Shown here piece after piece: positions 45,027 to 55,142 of a DNA stretch of 64,000 bases. The position numbers and the translations under genes are program-made. The DNA lies in NCBI RefSeq assembly GCF_001426505.1, contig NZ_LMEV01000001.1:1-64000 (forward strand). The letters are read 5' to 3'. The DNA is from Variovorax sp. Root473. GTDB taxonomy: Bacteria > Pseudomonadota > Gammaproteobacteria > Burkholderiales > Burkholderiaceae_C. Below the pieces are notes generated by a model. The model was not told the DNA's origin. It was given only the letters and a program-made list of their open reading frames with translations, and made no database searches. The stretch's first letter is position 1; every line of letters begins with the position of its first letter.

Positions 45027-45478
45027 ACACCGACCTGGCCGGACTGATGGAAGCGCTGCGCCGCACCCTGAGCGACGCGGTGGCCCCCGAACTGACGAGC
45101 GACGTGGCACGCGGCCAACTCGCCGCCGTGCACGACATCCTCGGAAAACTCGCCGGCATGGCGGTGTGGGACCCGCAGCCTCTGCAGGCACAGGCCACGG
45201 CGTTGCGCGAAGGCACCAGGCGGTTTGCCGAGCGGGTCGCGCGCGCCGGCCTGAGCCTGCCGGCTGCGCCTGAAGCAGCCGACTTGCCGGGCGCCGAGGC
45301 GCGTGTGCGCGAGCTCACCGACTGGCTCGACCAGCAGGGTCCATCGCTGCCGCGGGACACCGAGGTCGAGCTCGACACCATCCTGCTCCACGCCTTGCGC
45401 GAGCAACTGCTCATCGAGCGCAAGCGCATCCCCCTGACCGACTTCAGCGCCATGACGGCCGCTGCCTCCAAGGATTGA
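45023..45478 (+). CDS. Small kinase-partner-like protein of unknown function
   Basis: 151 residues, mostly alpha-helical by composition (DLAGLMEALRRTLSDAV, RGQLAAVHDILGKLAGM, LREQLLIERKRIPLTD), no signal peptide or membrane segment. It starts four bases inside the kinase gene after GGAGG and ends four bases before the DUF7064-like gene. I do not recognise the family. Its position corresponds to LvaB beside LvaA, and to the DUF6285-like tail of the other kinase here, but the conserved DUF6285 ending (LAIDQPxY) is absent. It may be a diverged or unrelated functional substitute. Confidence 0.7.
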   Translation: MNTDLAGLMEALRRTLSDAVAPELTSDVARGQLAAVHDILGKLAGMAVWDPQPLQAQATALREGTRRFAERVARAGLSLPAAPEAADLPGAEARVRELTDWLDQQGPSLPRDTEVELDTILLHALREQLLIERKRIPLTDFSAMTAAASKD

Positions 45479-45482
45479 CATC

Positions 45483-46598
45483 ATGCTGACTCCCCAGGAC
45501 GACCTGATCGGCCACCAGACCCCCGGCACCTTTGCACAAGCCGGCAACGGGGACGCTCGTTTCACCGAGCGCTACTGGTACACCGCGCACCCCATCGACG
45601 GCACCCCACTGCTGCTGGACGTGGGTTTTGGCTACTACCCGAACCGCGGCGTCATGGACGCCTTTGCAGGTGTCACGGTGGGACGCACCCAACACAACTT
45701 CCGCGCGTCGCGCCAATTGGGTGCGAACCCGCTGGACCTGGAAGTGGGTCCCCTTCGGCTGGACGTCGTGCAGGGTCACCAACTGCACCGACTCACGCTG
45801 CGCGACAACGCTTCAGGCATCGCCTTCGAGCTGGAATTCCAGGCTGCCTTCCCCGCCGCCCAGGAAAAGCAGAGCCGACGCGAACGCGATGGCGACGTCG
45901 AAGAAGACCTGGCGCGCGTGGCGCAGTTCGGCCGCTGGCGCGGCTGGCTCCGCGTGGGCGGGAAGCGCCACGAGCTCACACCGGCCACCTGGTGGGGTCA
46001 GCGTGACCGCTCCTGGGGCATCCGCTCGGAGATGCGCACCGATTGGGCCTCGCCTCCCATGCAGACGCACAAGAAGTTCTTCTGGACGTGGTCAATGCTG
46101 CAGACGCCGACCTTGGGCGTGTCGATGTTCCTGAAAGAGCGCGAGCCCGGCAAGCCCTACTACCTGTCAGGCGCCGAGTACCAGCGCCAGGCTGATGGCA
46201 GCGTGCGCCACCGCGAACTCACGGGCGCCGAGCACGACCTGCAATGGGCCGACGACCCGCTGGGCCAAACTATCACGGGCGGTGAGCTGCGTCTGTCTTT
46301 CGATCAGGGCTCACCCCGAATCCTCCGGCTGGAAGCGCTGCCTGCGCGGTATTACCTGAAAGGCGGCCTCTACGGTGGCTGGGACGGTTGGAATCACGGC
46401 GACGACAAAGGCGCCTACGCCGAAAGCCACGATGTCTGGAACCTGGACGATGCACTCACGCGTGAACGCGCGCGCACCCTGGGCGATCACGTGCTTCGTG
46501 TGCACACCGACGGCGAGTCCGGCATCGGCATCAGTGAATACGGTGTGGCCGCGGGGTACCCGCGCTACCCACTGCCGCAGAAGCACCCGGCGCTGTAA
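45483..46598 (+). CDS. DUF7064-like protein, second copy
   Basis: 371 residues, no signal peptide. The central TWWGQRDRSWGIRSEM parallels GHGLRDHSWGPRLW in the copy at 15305-16360, and both have aromatic-rich repeats suggesting a two-lobed lipocalin-like barrel as in CrtC/AttH relatives. The N-terminus (MLTPQDDLIGHQTPGTFAQAG) and C-terminus (GISEYGVAAGYPRYPLPQKH) resemble GFGMAEYLDHQDP of the other copy in placing an S/A-E-Y near the end. Function is unknown; substrate binding or isomerisation of a hydrophobic acid is a guess. The neighbours are the kinase pair upstream and an AMP ligase downstream. Confidence 0.7.
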   Translation: MLTPQDDLIGHQTPGTFAQAGNGDARFTERYWYTAHPIDGTPLLLDVGFGYYPNRGVMDAFAGVTVGRTQHNFRASRQLGANPLDLEVGPLRLDVVQGHQLHRLTLRDNASGIAFELEFQAAFPAAQEKQSRRERDGDVEEDLARVAQFGRWRGWLRVGGKRHELTPATWWGQRDRSWGIRSEMRTDWASPPMQTHKKFFWTWSMLQTPTLGVSMFLKEREPGKPYYLSGAEYQRQADGSVRHRELTGAEHDLQWADDPLGQTITGGELRLSFDQGSPRILRLEALPARYYLKGGLYGGWDGWNHGDDKGAYAESHDVWNLDDALTRERARTLGDHVLRVHTDGESGIGISEYGVAAGYPRYPLPQKHPAL

Positions 46599-46622
46599 GC
46601 CTGCGCGCAGGAGAGCCGCCCC

Positions 46623-48176
46623 ATGCAACTGACCCAAGCCCTTTCTCGCGCTGTGCAGACGCGCGCCCGGCATACCGCCACCATCTACCAGGACCGCAAG
46701 CGAAGCTGGAGCGAAGTGGGCGCGCGCGTGCCGCGCTTGGCCGCCGGTCTCTGTCAGCTCGGCTTGAAGCCCGGTGATCGCCTGGCGGTGCTGGCCTTCA
46801 ACAGCGACAACTACATCGAGCTGTTCTTCGCCGCGGCGTGGGCCAACCTGGTGATCGTGCCTCTGAACACGCGCTGGGCTGTTCCTGAGAACGTCTACAG
46901 CCTGAACGACGCGGGCTGTCATGGGCTGATAGTGGACGACGGCTTTGCGGACCAGGTCCCGGCGCTCCTCAAGGGCCATGCCATGCAGCACGTGGTGCAC
47001 ATGGGCGACCAGCCCACGCCCGCCGGGATGCACGCCTACGAGGGTTTGATCACCCAGTCGGAGCCCATGGCCGACGCCTGTGGCCGCGACGACCAGCTCT
47101 GCGGCATTTACTACACGGGCGGCACCACGGGGCATCCCAAGGGGGTGATGCTGTCGCACACGAACTTCATCGCGGCTTCCATCAACTGGATCGCCACGCT
47201 GCATTTCAGCGACCAGACGACCTACATGCATTCGGCAGGTCTCTTTCACCTGGCCGGATCGTCGCCGGCCTTCGCACTGACGCTGGCCGGCGGCACACAC
47301 GTATGCCTGCCCAAGTTCGACGCGCAACTGGCCTTTGAGGCGATCCAGACGCACAGGATCAACTACGTGTTGTTTGTGCCGACCATGATCAACATGCTTT
47401 TGAACCACCCGGACTTCGACCGTTACGACTTGACCAGCGTGCGCTACTGCGAGTACGGCGCCTCGCCGATTCCAGACTCTGTGCTGGCCACGGCGATCGC
47501 GAAACTGCCGAGCTGGGAGTTCATTCAGGGCTACGGCATGACGGAGACCGCCGCACTGACGGTGAGTCTGCCCTGGCGTTACCACTTCGACGGCGAGCAC
47601 GGCCCTCACAAGCGAAAGGCCGCAGGTCGCGCCGCGTATGGGGTGGATGTGAAGATCGTGGACCCAGAGGGCAACGAGCTGCCCCGCGGAACGTCCGGTG
47701 AAATCGCGGTACGCGGACCGCAGGTGATGCTGGGCTACTGGAACAAGCCTGATGCGACGGCCGCCGCGATTCGGGACGGCTGGATGCATACCGGCGACGG
47801 AGCCTGGATGGACGAAGACGGCTTCATCTACATCGTCGACCGCGTGAAAGACATGATCATCAGTGGCGGCGAAAACATCTACTCGCGCGAGGTCGAAAAT
47901 GCCGTGCACGCACATCCGGCCGTCAAGGAGTGCGCCGTCATCGGCATCCCCGATGAAAAGTGGGGCGAGGCCGTATTGGCCGTGATCTCCCTGAAGGACG
48001 CGCATGAGGTGACCGAGCAAGAGATCATCGAGCACTGCCGTGCCCTCATTGCCAACTACAAGTGCCCCCGCAAGGTTCAGTTTCTCGACGCGCTGCCTTT
48101 GTCGGGTGCCGGAAAAATCATGAAGAACGTGCTCCGCGAGCCGTACTGGAAGGGAAGCACACGGTCAGTCAATTGA
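46623..48176 (+). CDS. AMP-forming acyl-CoA ligase
   Basis: 517 residues. P-loop YYTGGTTGHPKGVMLSH near residue 161, GYGMTETAAL, hinge TGDGAWMDEDGFIYIVDRVKD followed by MIISGGENIYS, and the C-terminal LSGAGKIMKNVLRE with the catalytic lysine. It matches the ligase at 21835-23391 in length and layout (MQLTQALSRA versus MPLTLALHKA), so each kinase cluster has its own copy. It converts the TRAP-imported acid to its CoA ester. Last gene of the operon; AGGAG upstream sets the start. Confidence 0.93.
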   Translation: MQLTQALSRAVQTRARHTATIYQDRKRSWSEVGARVPRLAAGLCQLGLKPGDRLAVLAFNSDNYIELFFAAAWANLVIVPLNTRWAVPENVYSLNDAGCHGLIVDDGFADQVPALLKGHAMQHVVHMGDQPTPAGMHAYEGLITQSEPMADACGRDDQLCGIYYTGGTTGHPKGVMLSHTNFIAASINWIATLHFSDQTTYMHSAGLFHLAGSSPAFALTLAGGTHVCLPKFDAQLAFEAIQTHRINYVLFVPTMINMLLNHPDFDRYDLTSVRYCEYGASPIPDSVLATAIAKLPSWEFIQGYGMTETAALTVSLPWRYHFDGEHGPHKRKAAGRAAYGVDVKIVDPEGNELPRGTSGEIAVRGPQVMLGYWNKPDATAAAIRDGWMHTGDGAWMDEDGFIYIVDRVKDMIISGGENIYSREVENAVHAHPAVKECAVIGIPDEKWGEAVLAVISLKDAHEVTEQEIIEHCRALIANYKCPRKVQFLDALPLSGAGKIMKNVLREPYWKGSTRSVN

Positions 48177-48196
48177 ACGCGCCACTCGACCGCTTT

Positions 48197-48226
48197 CCGA
48201 CACCTGAGATGCACCTTCGGTGTCGG
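48197..48226. terminator. Inverted repeat between convergent genes, possible terminator
   Basis: CCGACACC and GGTGTCGG around a 14-base loop, between the convergent ligase and EamA genes. An alternative smaller hairpin, CACC-TTC-GGTG, lies within it. There is no T-run on either strand, so it may be a weak bidirectional terminator or mRNA 3' stabiliser. Confidence 0.4.
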
Positions 48227-48245
48227 CCTCGACAAGCCATGCGCT

Positions 48246-49121
48246 TCAGGACCTCCGGCGCAGCGGATTGAAACCGGTGACCAGCAACGTTGCCGCAAGC
48301 ACCAGCCGGCACCCGGGCAGCATTCCGGACGTGAAGGGCTCCGCCAGGAACAGACGGCCCCAGGCCACACCAAAAAAAGGAATCAGGAACGCAGCCGCGG
48401 TAGCGGCACTGGCGGCCACCTCGCGCATCAGTCGCAGGCTCGCCCAGTACATCAACCCCGAGGTGACCGTGCCCAGAATCACCAGCGAAAACATGCCTGA
48501 CCATGTGACCTGGATGCGCGGTCCGGCAAGCACCGTTGGAATCAACAGCACCACGCTCGCCGCGACATGTGCGGCAGCGGCCACGGGCAAGGCGTCGTGG
48601 TCTCGCGTGGCACGCTTCATGAAGATCGCCCCGATGCCGTAGGTCGCCGCAGCCAGTGTGCAAGCAAGTGCGCCGAGAATCGTGGTGGTCGACACAACCA
48701 CCGGCCCGAGTTGCATCAGCAAAACAACCCCGACCAGCCCGAGTGCGCAACCGATCAGGCGTCGGATTGCAAGCTTCTCATCACCCAGTGCAACCGCCCC
48801 GAGTACGCCGAATAGCGGCGCCGTGGTATTGAGCACCGAGGAGTAGCCTGCCGGCAGTACCAGCGCTGCCAACGGAAAGAGAACGTAAGGGCAAACCAGT
48901 GTCAGCAGCCCGACAAATGCCAGCGCGGGCCAAGCCGAGCGCGGTGGCCAGCGCATTCGCGTGGCATGCATGATCAAGGCGAGGACGCCTGTCGCGAGCA
49001 GGCAGCGCAGTCCCGCCACACCCCAAGGGCCCAGCGCCGGCGTAGCGATGCGCAGCAGCACGAACGAGCCGCCCCAGGTGGCCGAGAGCAACACGAGCAT
49101 AAAAAAATGGCGGGCAAGCAT
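48246..49121 (-). CDS. EamA-family (DMT) transporter
   Basis: 291 residues from ATG 49121 (MLARHFFMLVLLSATWGGSF). Two EamA repeats of about five membrane segments each: the first begins LLSATWGGSFVLLRI, the second VVVSTTTILGALACTLAAATYGIGAIF, ending GCRLVLAATLLVTGFNPL. Members export amino acids, metabolites or drugs. It is downstream of the second liv-type operon (247 bp gap 49122-49368, where I see no clear signal) and convergent with the TRAP operon, so a role in the catabolic pathway is possible but unsupported. A longer frame to 49175 is less likely because it lacks a ribosome site. Confidence 0.85.
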   Translation of the reverse strand: MLARHFFMLVLLSATWGGSFVLLRIATPALGPWGVAGLRCLLATGVLALIMHATRMRWPPRSAWPALAFVGLLTLVCPYVLFPLAALVLPAGYSSVLNTTAPLFGVLGAVALGDEKLAIRRLIGCALGLVGVVLLMQLGPVVVSTTTILGALACTLAAATYGIGAIFMKRATRDHDALPVAAAAHVAASVVLLIPTVLAGPRIQVTWSGMFSLVILGTVTSGLMYWASLRLMREVAASAATAAAFLIPFFGVAWGRLFLAEPFTSGMLPGCRLVLAATLLVTGFNPLRRRS

Positions 49122-49368
49122 GAACGTTGGGAGTGCGATCAGCCCGCGCCGATACAGCGGCCCCGCCTGGCCCACGCCAGCCAGTGTCGAACGTGGCGTG
49201 TCGTTTTACCCACCGGGACGGGTGGCATCGCCACGAAGTGGTCGACGGCACGTTCTTCATTGAATACTGGCGCGCGGTGAACGGTCCGATGGCATCGCAC
49301 CCCTGTTTCTGAATGGCGTCTCCGTCCGAAGGCGTCAAGGCGGACGCGTGACGCGCCCGCGGGGCTCA

Positions 49369-50529
49369 TTACTGCATCAGCTTGTAGGTGGAGGTGGCCG
49401 GATCGGCTTTGAGCAGGAACAGCTTGGGTGCCGCCAGATGGTTCGTCGCCGAGAAGCTGATCGGCGTCATGGCACCCGTTTCCAGCTTGCTGACCTTGGC
49501 CAGTTCCACGTTGGTGCAGTCCCAGGTCAGCGCCTTGCCGCAGCGCTCCATCGCCGCGAACAGTGCGCGCGCCGCGGCGTAGCCGGTGAACGAGTAGCGG
49601 TTCACGCGCGTGCGCTCCTCCGCGGAAAGATGCCGGTCGAGCTTCTCCATGAAGCCCTTCGCCTCCGGCGCACTCTCCAGGTAGACGTAGTCCACCGTGT
49701 ACACGTTCTCGCCGGCCGAACCCATCATCTTGGCGCTGGCGGGCACGCGCGAAACGTAGGTCACGCCGACTGGAATCTTGTGGCCGATGCGCTCGAGCTC
49801 CTTGACCATGGTGACGTTCTCGCCAAGCACGCCACCCGCCATCAACGCTTCGGCGCCGGCCTGCTTGACCTTGAGGATTTCCGATGAGAAGTCCGACTGG
49901 CCCTTCTTGAAGATCTGGCTGGAGACCAGCTCCAGCTTCTTCTCCTTGGCTGCGCGCTCGAACCCGTCGCGCACGTTCTCGCCGTAGTCGTCGTCCTGCG
50001 AGATCAGCGCCCATTTCTTGCCGGGGTAACGCTCCGCCATCTGGACCACCAGGCCGTAGACCGCTTCGCGCATGTCGTAGCCCACCGCGAACACGTTCTT
50101 GATGGTCGGCTTGTAGAGCCCTTCATAGGTGGTGATGGGCGCCATGGCAGGGACGCCGGCCTGCTTGAAGAGCGACATCGCGGCCTGCGCCTGGGCCGTG
50201 CCCGAGATCGAGGTGAATGCGAAGACCTTGTCGCTGTTGAGCAGCTTGCGAACGCCCTGGATCGTGCGCGAAGGCACGTAGCCGTCGTCCTCGGAGACCA
50301 GGCGCAGCTTGCGGCCGTGGATGCCGCCGTTGGCGTTGGCCTCGGCGACCGCGACCTTCACGCCCAGGTTGTGCGCCACGCCCAGCATGGCGGGCGGTCC
50401 GGTCAGCGGCAGGATGTCGCCGATGACGATCTCGGTGTCCGTCACGCCCTGCTGCTGCGCCGATGCGGGCACGGCGACACCGGCGGCCAGCAGGCTGGCG
50501 GCGGCAAGCCGCAAGAGTTTGTGCTTCAT
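49369..50529 (-). CDS. LIV-type ABC transporter substrate-binding protein
   Basis: 386 residues from ATG 50529 (MKHKLLRLAAASLLAAGVAVPASA, Sec signal peptide) with GGAG six bases upstream. The mature protein begins QQQGVTDTEIVIGDILPLTGPPAMLG, a Peripla_BP_6 receptor with KLRLVSEDDGYVPSRTIQGVRKLL. It is more distant from the two receptors of the first liv-type system than those are from each other, so a different ligand is likely. Last gene of the operon LivF, LivG, acyl-CoA ligase, LivH, LivM, receptor. Confidence 0.92.
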   Translation of the reverse strand: MKHKLLRLAAASLLAAGVAVPASAQQQGVTDTEIVIGDILPLTGPPAMLGVAHNLGVKVAVAEANANGGIHGRKLRLVSEDDGYVPSRTIQGVRKLLNSDKVFAFTSISGTAQAQAAMSLFKQAGVPAMAPITTYEGLYKPTIKNVFAVGYDMREAVYGLVVQMAERYPGKKWALISQDDDYGENVRDGFERAAKEKKLELVSSQIFKKGQSDFSSEILKVKQAGAEALMAGGVLGENVTMVKELERIGHKIPVGVTYVSRVPASAKMMGSAGENVYTVDYVYLESAPEAKGFMEKLDRHLSAEERTRVNRYSFTGYAAARALFAAMERCGKALTWDCTNVELAKVSKLETGAMTPISFSATNHLAAPKLFLLKADPATSTYKLMQ

Positions 50530-50580
50530 GGATGTCTCCTGATGGTTGTGGCAATCAGCCGTTGGAAAATCTCAAGGGAT

Positions 50581-51627
50581 TCAGTAGCGCAGCGGCCAGA
50601 ACACCCACGCGTGACGCAGGTCGTGCCACATGCCGCGCAGGCCGCGCGGATCGAAGCGCAGGAAGGCGACGATGGCCAGACCGTAAAGAATGGTCTTGAT
50701 CTCGTGCGCGCTGGTCGTCATGAGCTCGGCCAGCCGGCCGCCCAGGCCGGCCATCAGCGCCGAGAAGACCTCGGGCATGCTGACGATGAAGACGGCGCCC
50801 AGCACGGCACCGAGCACGGAGCCGATGCCGCCGACGATGATCACCGCCAGCGCCTCGATGCTTAGCAGGAAGGGATAGCCCTCCACCGAGACGATGCTCA
50901 TGTACATGCCCATCAGCGCCCCGGCCACACCGGTGAGTGCCGCGCTCACGAGAAATGCCAGCAGCTTGTAGCGCACCAGGCTGATGCCCATGGTGCGTGC
51001 CGCGATGTCGTTGTCGCGGATCGCCACCAGCGCCCGTCCGACATAGGAGCGCCGCAGATTCAGCACCACCAGCACGGCCAGCACGCACATCGCCACGCAG
51101 AACCAGTAGAAGGCTCTGTCGCTGGACAGGTCCATGCCGAACAGGACCGGGCGCTCGACCGGGATCCCGCTGCCCGCGCCGGTGAACTTTCCGCCTGCCA
51201 GGATGCCGGCGCTCACGATGTGCGCGAACGCCAGCGTCGTGATGGCAAGGTAGAGCCCATGCAGCCGCAGCGACGGGATGCCCACGATCAGCCCGAAGGC
51301 TGCAGGAACGATGCCCGACATCACGAGTGCGAGTTCGGGTGGCAGGCCCAGCCGCGCGACGCTGATCGCATAGGCGTATCCACCGAGCATGAGGAAGCCG
51401 ACGTGGCCCAGCGAGATCAGCCCGGTGAACCCGGTGAGCACCATCAGGCCCAAAGCGCCCACGATCGTGAACAGGATCACCGTCATGTGCGACAGCACAT
51501 AGGTGCTCATGAAGAACGGCGCCCCGATCAGCGCGATCAGCAACAGCGCCACCCAGACTTTCACCGCGGGCGAGTCCGTCAGGACCACCAGGTCGCTGTA
51601 CTTTTGTTTGAAGAAGCCGCTGCGCAT
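50581..51627 (-). CDS. LIV-type ABC transporter permease (LivM-like)
   Basis: 348 residues. LivM motifs: TGFTGLISLGHVGFLMLGGYAYA, GIPSLRLHGLYLAITTLAFAHI and the coupling region RDNDIAARTMGISLVRYKLLAF, among about nine hydrophobic segments. The start codon shares its first base with the LivH-like stop (TGATG), a tight translational coupling. With the LivH-like protein it forms the channel for the acid bound by the receptor encoded downstream. Confidence 0.93.
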   Translation of the reverse strand: MRSGFFKQKYSDLVVLTDSPAVKVWVALLLIALIGAPFFMSTYVLSHMTVILFTIVGALGLMVLTGFTGLISLGHVGFLMLGGYAYAISVARLGLPPELALVMSGIVPAAFGLIVGIPSLRLHGLYLAITTLAFAHIVSAGILAGGKFTGAGSGIPVERPVLFGMDLSSDRAFYWFCVAMCVLAVLVVLNLRRSYVGRALVAIRDNDIAARTMGISLVRYKLLAFLVSAALTGVAGALMGMYMSIVSVEGYPFLLSIEALAVIIVGGIGSVLGAVLGAVFIVSMPEVFSALMAGLGGRLAELMTTSAHEIKTILYGLAIVAFLRFDPRGLRGMWHDLRHAWVFWPLRY

Positions 51628-52499
51628 CAGACCCTCTCAATTCTTTTTTCACCGAACAGACCGAAGGGCCGCACCATCAGGACCACCAGGATCAGGACGA
51701 AGCCGGCGATCTCCTTGAGCGTGCTGGGCAGATAGCCGCCCACGAGGTTTTCCAGCACACCGATCACCAGGCCGCTGACGCCCGAGCCCAGGATGGCGTC
51801 GAAGCCGCCCAGCACCGTGGCGGGAAAGGCTTTCAGGCCGAGTTCGAAGATGGTGGGTGCCAGGCCATAGATGACCGCGAAGAAGGCCCCCGCGAGGCCG
51901 GCAAGGCCCGACGCCGCCGCCCATGCCACCGCCTGCACGCGCGCCGTGGACACGCCCATCAGGCGCGCGGTTTTCTCATCGGCCGCCACCGCGCGCATGG
52001 CCACGCCGAAGCGGCTGCGGCTCAGGAAGACCCAGAAGCCCGCCAGCGCCAGCAGCAGCACGGCGATCACGGCGATCTGGCTCACGCGCATGCCGATCCC
52101 GCCCAGGTGCACGATGGTGTCCGCGCCCGCCACCGCGAACTTGTGCGGCGAGGCGCCCCAGATCAGGGTGACCAGCGAACGCAGCATCACCGAGAGGCCC
52201 ACCGTCACCAGCACGACGGACAGCACCGATTCGCCGAGCATGGGACGCATGATGAGCCGCTCGCAGATCAGCCCCAACAGCGCGCCCACCACCACCGCGA
52301 CCAGCACCGTCAACACCGCGCCGGTGCCCAGCGTGACGGCGATCGACCAGGAGGCATACGCGGTGAGCATGCCCATCTCGCCCTGTGCGAAATTGACGAT
52401 GCCCGTGGCCTTGTAGATCACCGCGAAGCCCATGGCGACCAGTCCGTAGATGGCACCGATCGCCAGGCCCGAGACGACCAGTTCGATGAAATAGCTCAT
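51627..52499 (-). CDS. LIV-type ABC transporter permease (LivH-like)
   Basis: 290 residues from ATG 52499 (MSYFIELVVSGLAIGAIYGLVAMG), overlapping the ligase stop by four bases. FAVIYKATGIVNFAQGEMGM, SRFGVAMRAVAADEKTARLMGV and GGFDAILGSGVSGLVIGVLENLVGGYL are the LivH motifs; eight or so membrane segments. A longer frame extends upstream through the ligase gene but has no coding character there. Confidence 0.93.
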   Translation of the reverse strand: MSYFIELVVSGLAIGAIYGLVAMGFAVIYKATGIVNFAQGEMGMLTAYASWSIAVTLGTGAVLTVLVAVVVGALLGLICERLIMRPMLGESVLSVVLVTVGLSVMLRSLVTLIWGASPHKFAVAGADTIVHLGGIGMRVSQIAVIAVLLLALAGFWVFLSRSRFGVAMRAVAADEKTARLMGVSTARVQAVAWAAASGLAGLAGAFFAVIYGLAPTIFELGLKAFPATVLGGFDAILGSGVSGLVIGVLENLVGGYLPSTLKEIAGFVLILVVLMVRPFGLFGEKRIERV

Positions 52500-54350
52500 G
52501 ACGCTTGCCCGTAGATCTGTTCGAGCTCGCGCGCGAACTTCTTGTTGATGAGGCCGCGGCGGACCTTCTGTGTGGCGGTGATCTCGCCGTCGTCGTGGTC
52601 CAGCTCTTTCTCGAGGAGCACGAACCTGCGGATGTTTTCCACCCGCGCGAAACGCGAATTCACCTCGTCGACCACGCCCTGGATGAGCGCCACGACGTCG
52701 GGCAGGAGCGTCACCGACTTGAAGGTGGTGTATTGCAGGTCGCGATCGGCGGCCCACCGGCCCACGCTGTCGAAGTCGATCTGGATCAGGCCGCCCAGGA
52801 ACTTGCGGCCCTCCCCCACCACGATGGCCTCGCGGATGTACGGGCTGTCCTTCAGCGCGTTCTCGATCTCCGAGGGCGCGATGTTCTTGCCGCCGCTGGT
52901 GATGATGATGGCCTTCTTGCGGTCGACCACCGCGACCTCGTCGTCGCCCCGCAACTCCACGATGTCGCCGGAGGCGAGCCAGCCGTCGGCCTGCAGGATC
53001 TCGCTCGTGCCCTTGTCGTCGAACAGGTAGCCCTTGAAGACGCCGGGCGAACGCAGGAAGACCTCGCCATCCTCGCCGAGCTTCCATTCCGTGCCCGGCA
53101 TGGCAGGCCCGCAACTGGCATTCAGGAAGGGGCGTCCTGGCACCTGCACGAAGCCCAGTCCGCACGACTCGGTGAGTCCGTAGCCCTGGCCCACCGGCAC
53201 GCCGATGATGTCGAAGAAGCGCAGGGTCTCGGGCGACACCGACGCGCCGCCGCACATGCGGGTATGGGTGCGGTTCAGCCCCATGTGACGCTGCATGTTG
53301 CGAAACAGCGCGGCGTACCAGAAGCCGAACTCCAGCCGATCGCCCAGTGCCGTGAGACGGCCCTTGACCGCGCGGCGATCGGACAGCACCCGCCCGCGCT
53401 TCATGCCCACGCGGTAGACCCAGCGGGACAGGCGACTGGCATCCTGCATCTTGAATTCGAAGCCCTGCTGCAGCTTCTCCCAGATGCGCGGCACGCCGAG
53501 GAAGAAGGTCGGCGCGATCTCGCGGATGTTGGTGGCCACCGTGTCAACCGACTCGGCAAAGTTCACGCAACCGCCCGAGACCAGGTGCTGCACCGTGGAG
53601 TAGGCGCGCTCCGCCACGTGGCACAAGGGCAGGTAGCACACCGACTCGAACGGCTGGTCGTGCATCTGCCGCGCGGCGCGGTAGGCATAGGTGCCGTAGA
53701 TGAAGTTGCGGTGCGTGAGCATCGCCCCCTTGGGTGGCCCCGTGGTCCCGGAGGTGTAGACAAGGATGTTGACGTCGTCCGGCACCAGGCTTTCGATGCT
53801 GGCGTCGAGCCGCTTTTCCGCAGTGGCATCTTCGGCCGCGAGCTGGTCGCCCAGCGCCATCAGATGCGCGAAGCTGTGCGGCCGGCCAGACTCGTAGCGG
53901 CGCAGGCCCTTCATGTCGATGCAAAAGAGATGCTGCAGATGCGGCAGGCCGGCTTCGCTGGCCATCGCGTCGAGCACCTTGTCGGTCTGCTCCTGGTCGC
54001 CGGTGATCGCCACCTTCGCCTGACAGTGGCCTGCGATGTAGAGCACCTCGGCCCAGGGATTGGTGGGATAGATGCCCACCACCTGCACGCCGATCATCTG
54101 GGCGCCCAGGTCGGCATAGAACCACTCCGGGAGCCCTTCGGCCGCGATGATGATGCGGTCGCCGCGCTGCAGGCCGAGCTTCATCAGGCCCAGTGCGGTG
54201 CGGCGTGCGTCGCGGTAATAGTCGGCCCAGGTGCGCGTGCGCCAGATGCCGTTGACCTTCTCGCGCAGCGCCACCTGATGTCCGCGCTCCCGGGCGCGGG
54301 CGCGCAACAAGGTCGGCAGCGTGCCTTCGCCGCGAATCAATTGTTCGTGC

Positions 54351-54358
<8 letters not shown>
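52496..54358 (-). CDS. Long-chain-type acyl-CoA synthetase (AMP-forming), transporter-linked
   Basis: 620 residues, the same length as the paralogue at 30075-31937. P-loop VYTSGTTGPPKGAML, CYLPLCHVAERAY, FFLGVPRIWEKL, GYGLTESCGLGF, hinge SGDIVELRGDDEVAVVDRKKA then IIITSGGKNIAPSE, and C-terminal ITATQKVRRGLINKKF with the catalytic lysine. It starts inside the LivG-like gene (eight-base overlap) after GAGGAGGGC. In this operon the ligase is placed between ATPase and permease genes, whereas in the other liv-type operon it follows the ATPases. It probably traps the imported acid as its CoA ester at the membrane. Confidence 0.94.
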
Positions 54359-55138
<780 letters not shown>

Positions 55139-55142
<4 letters not shown>

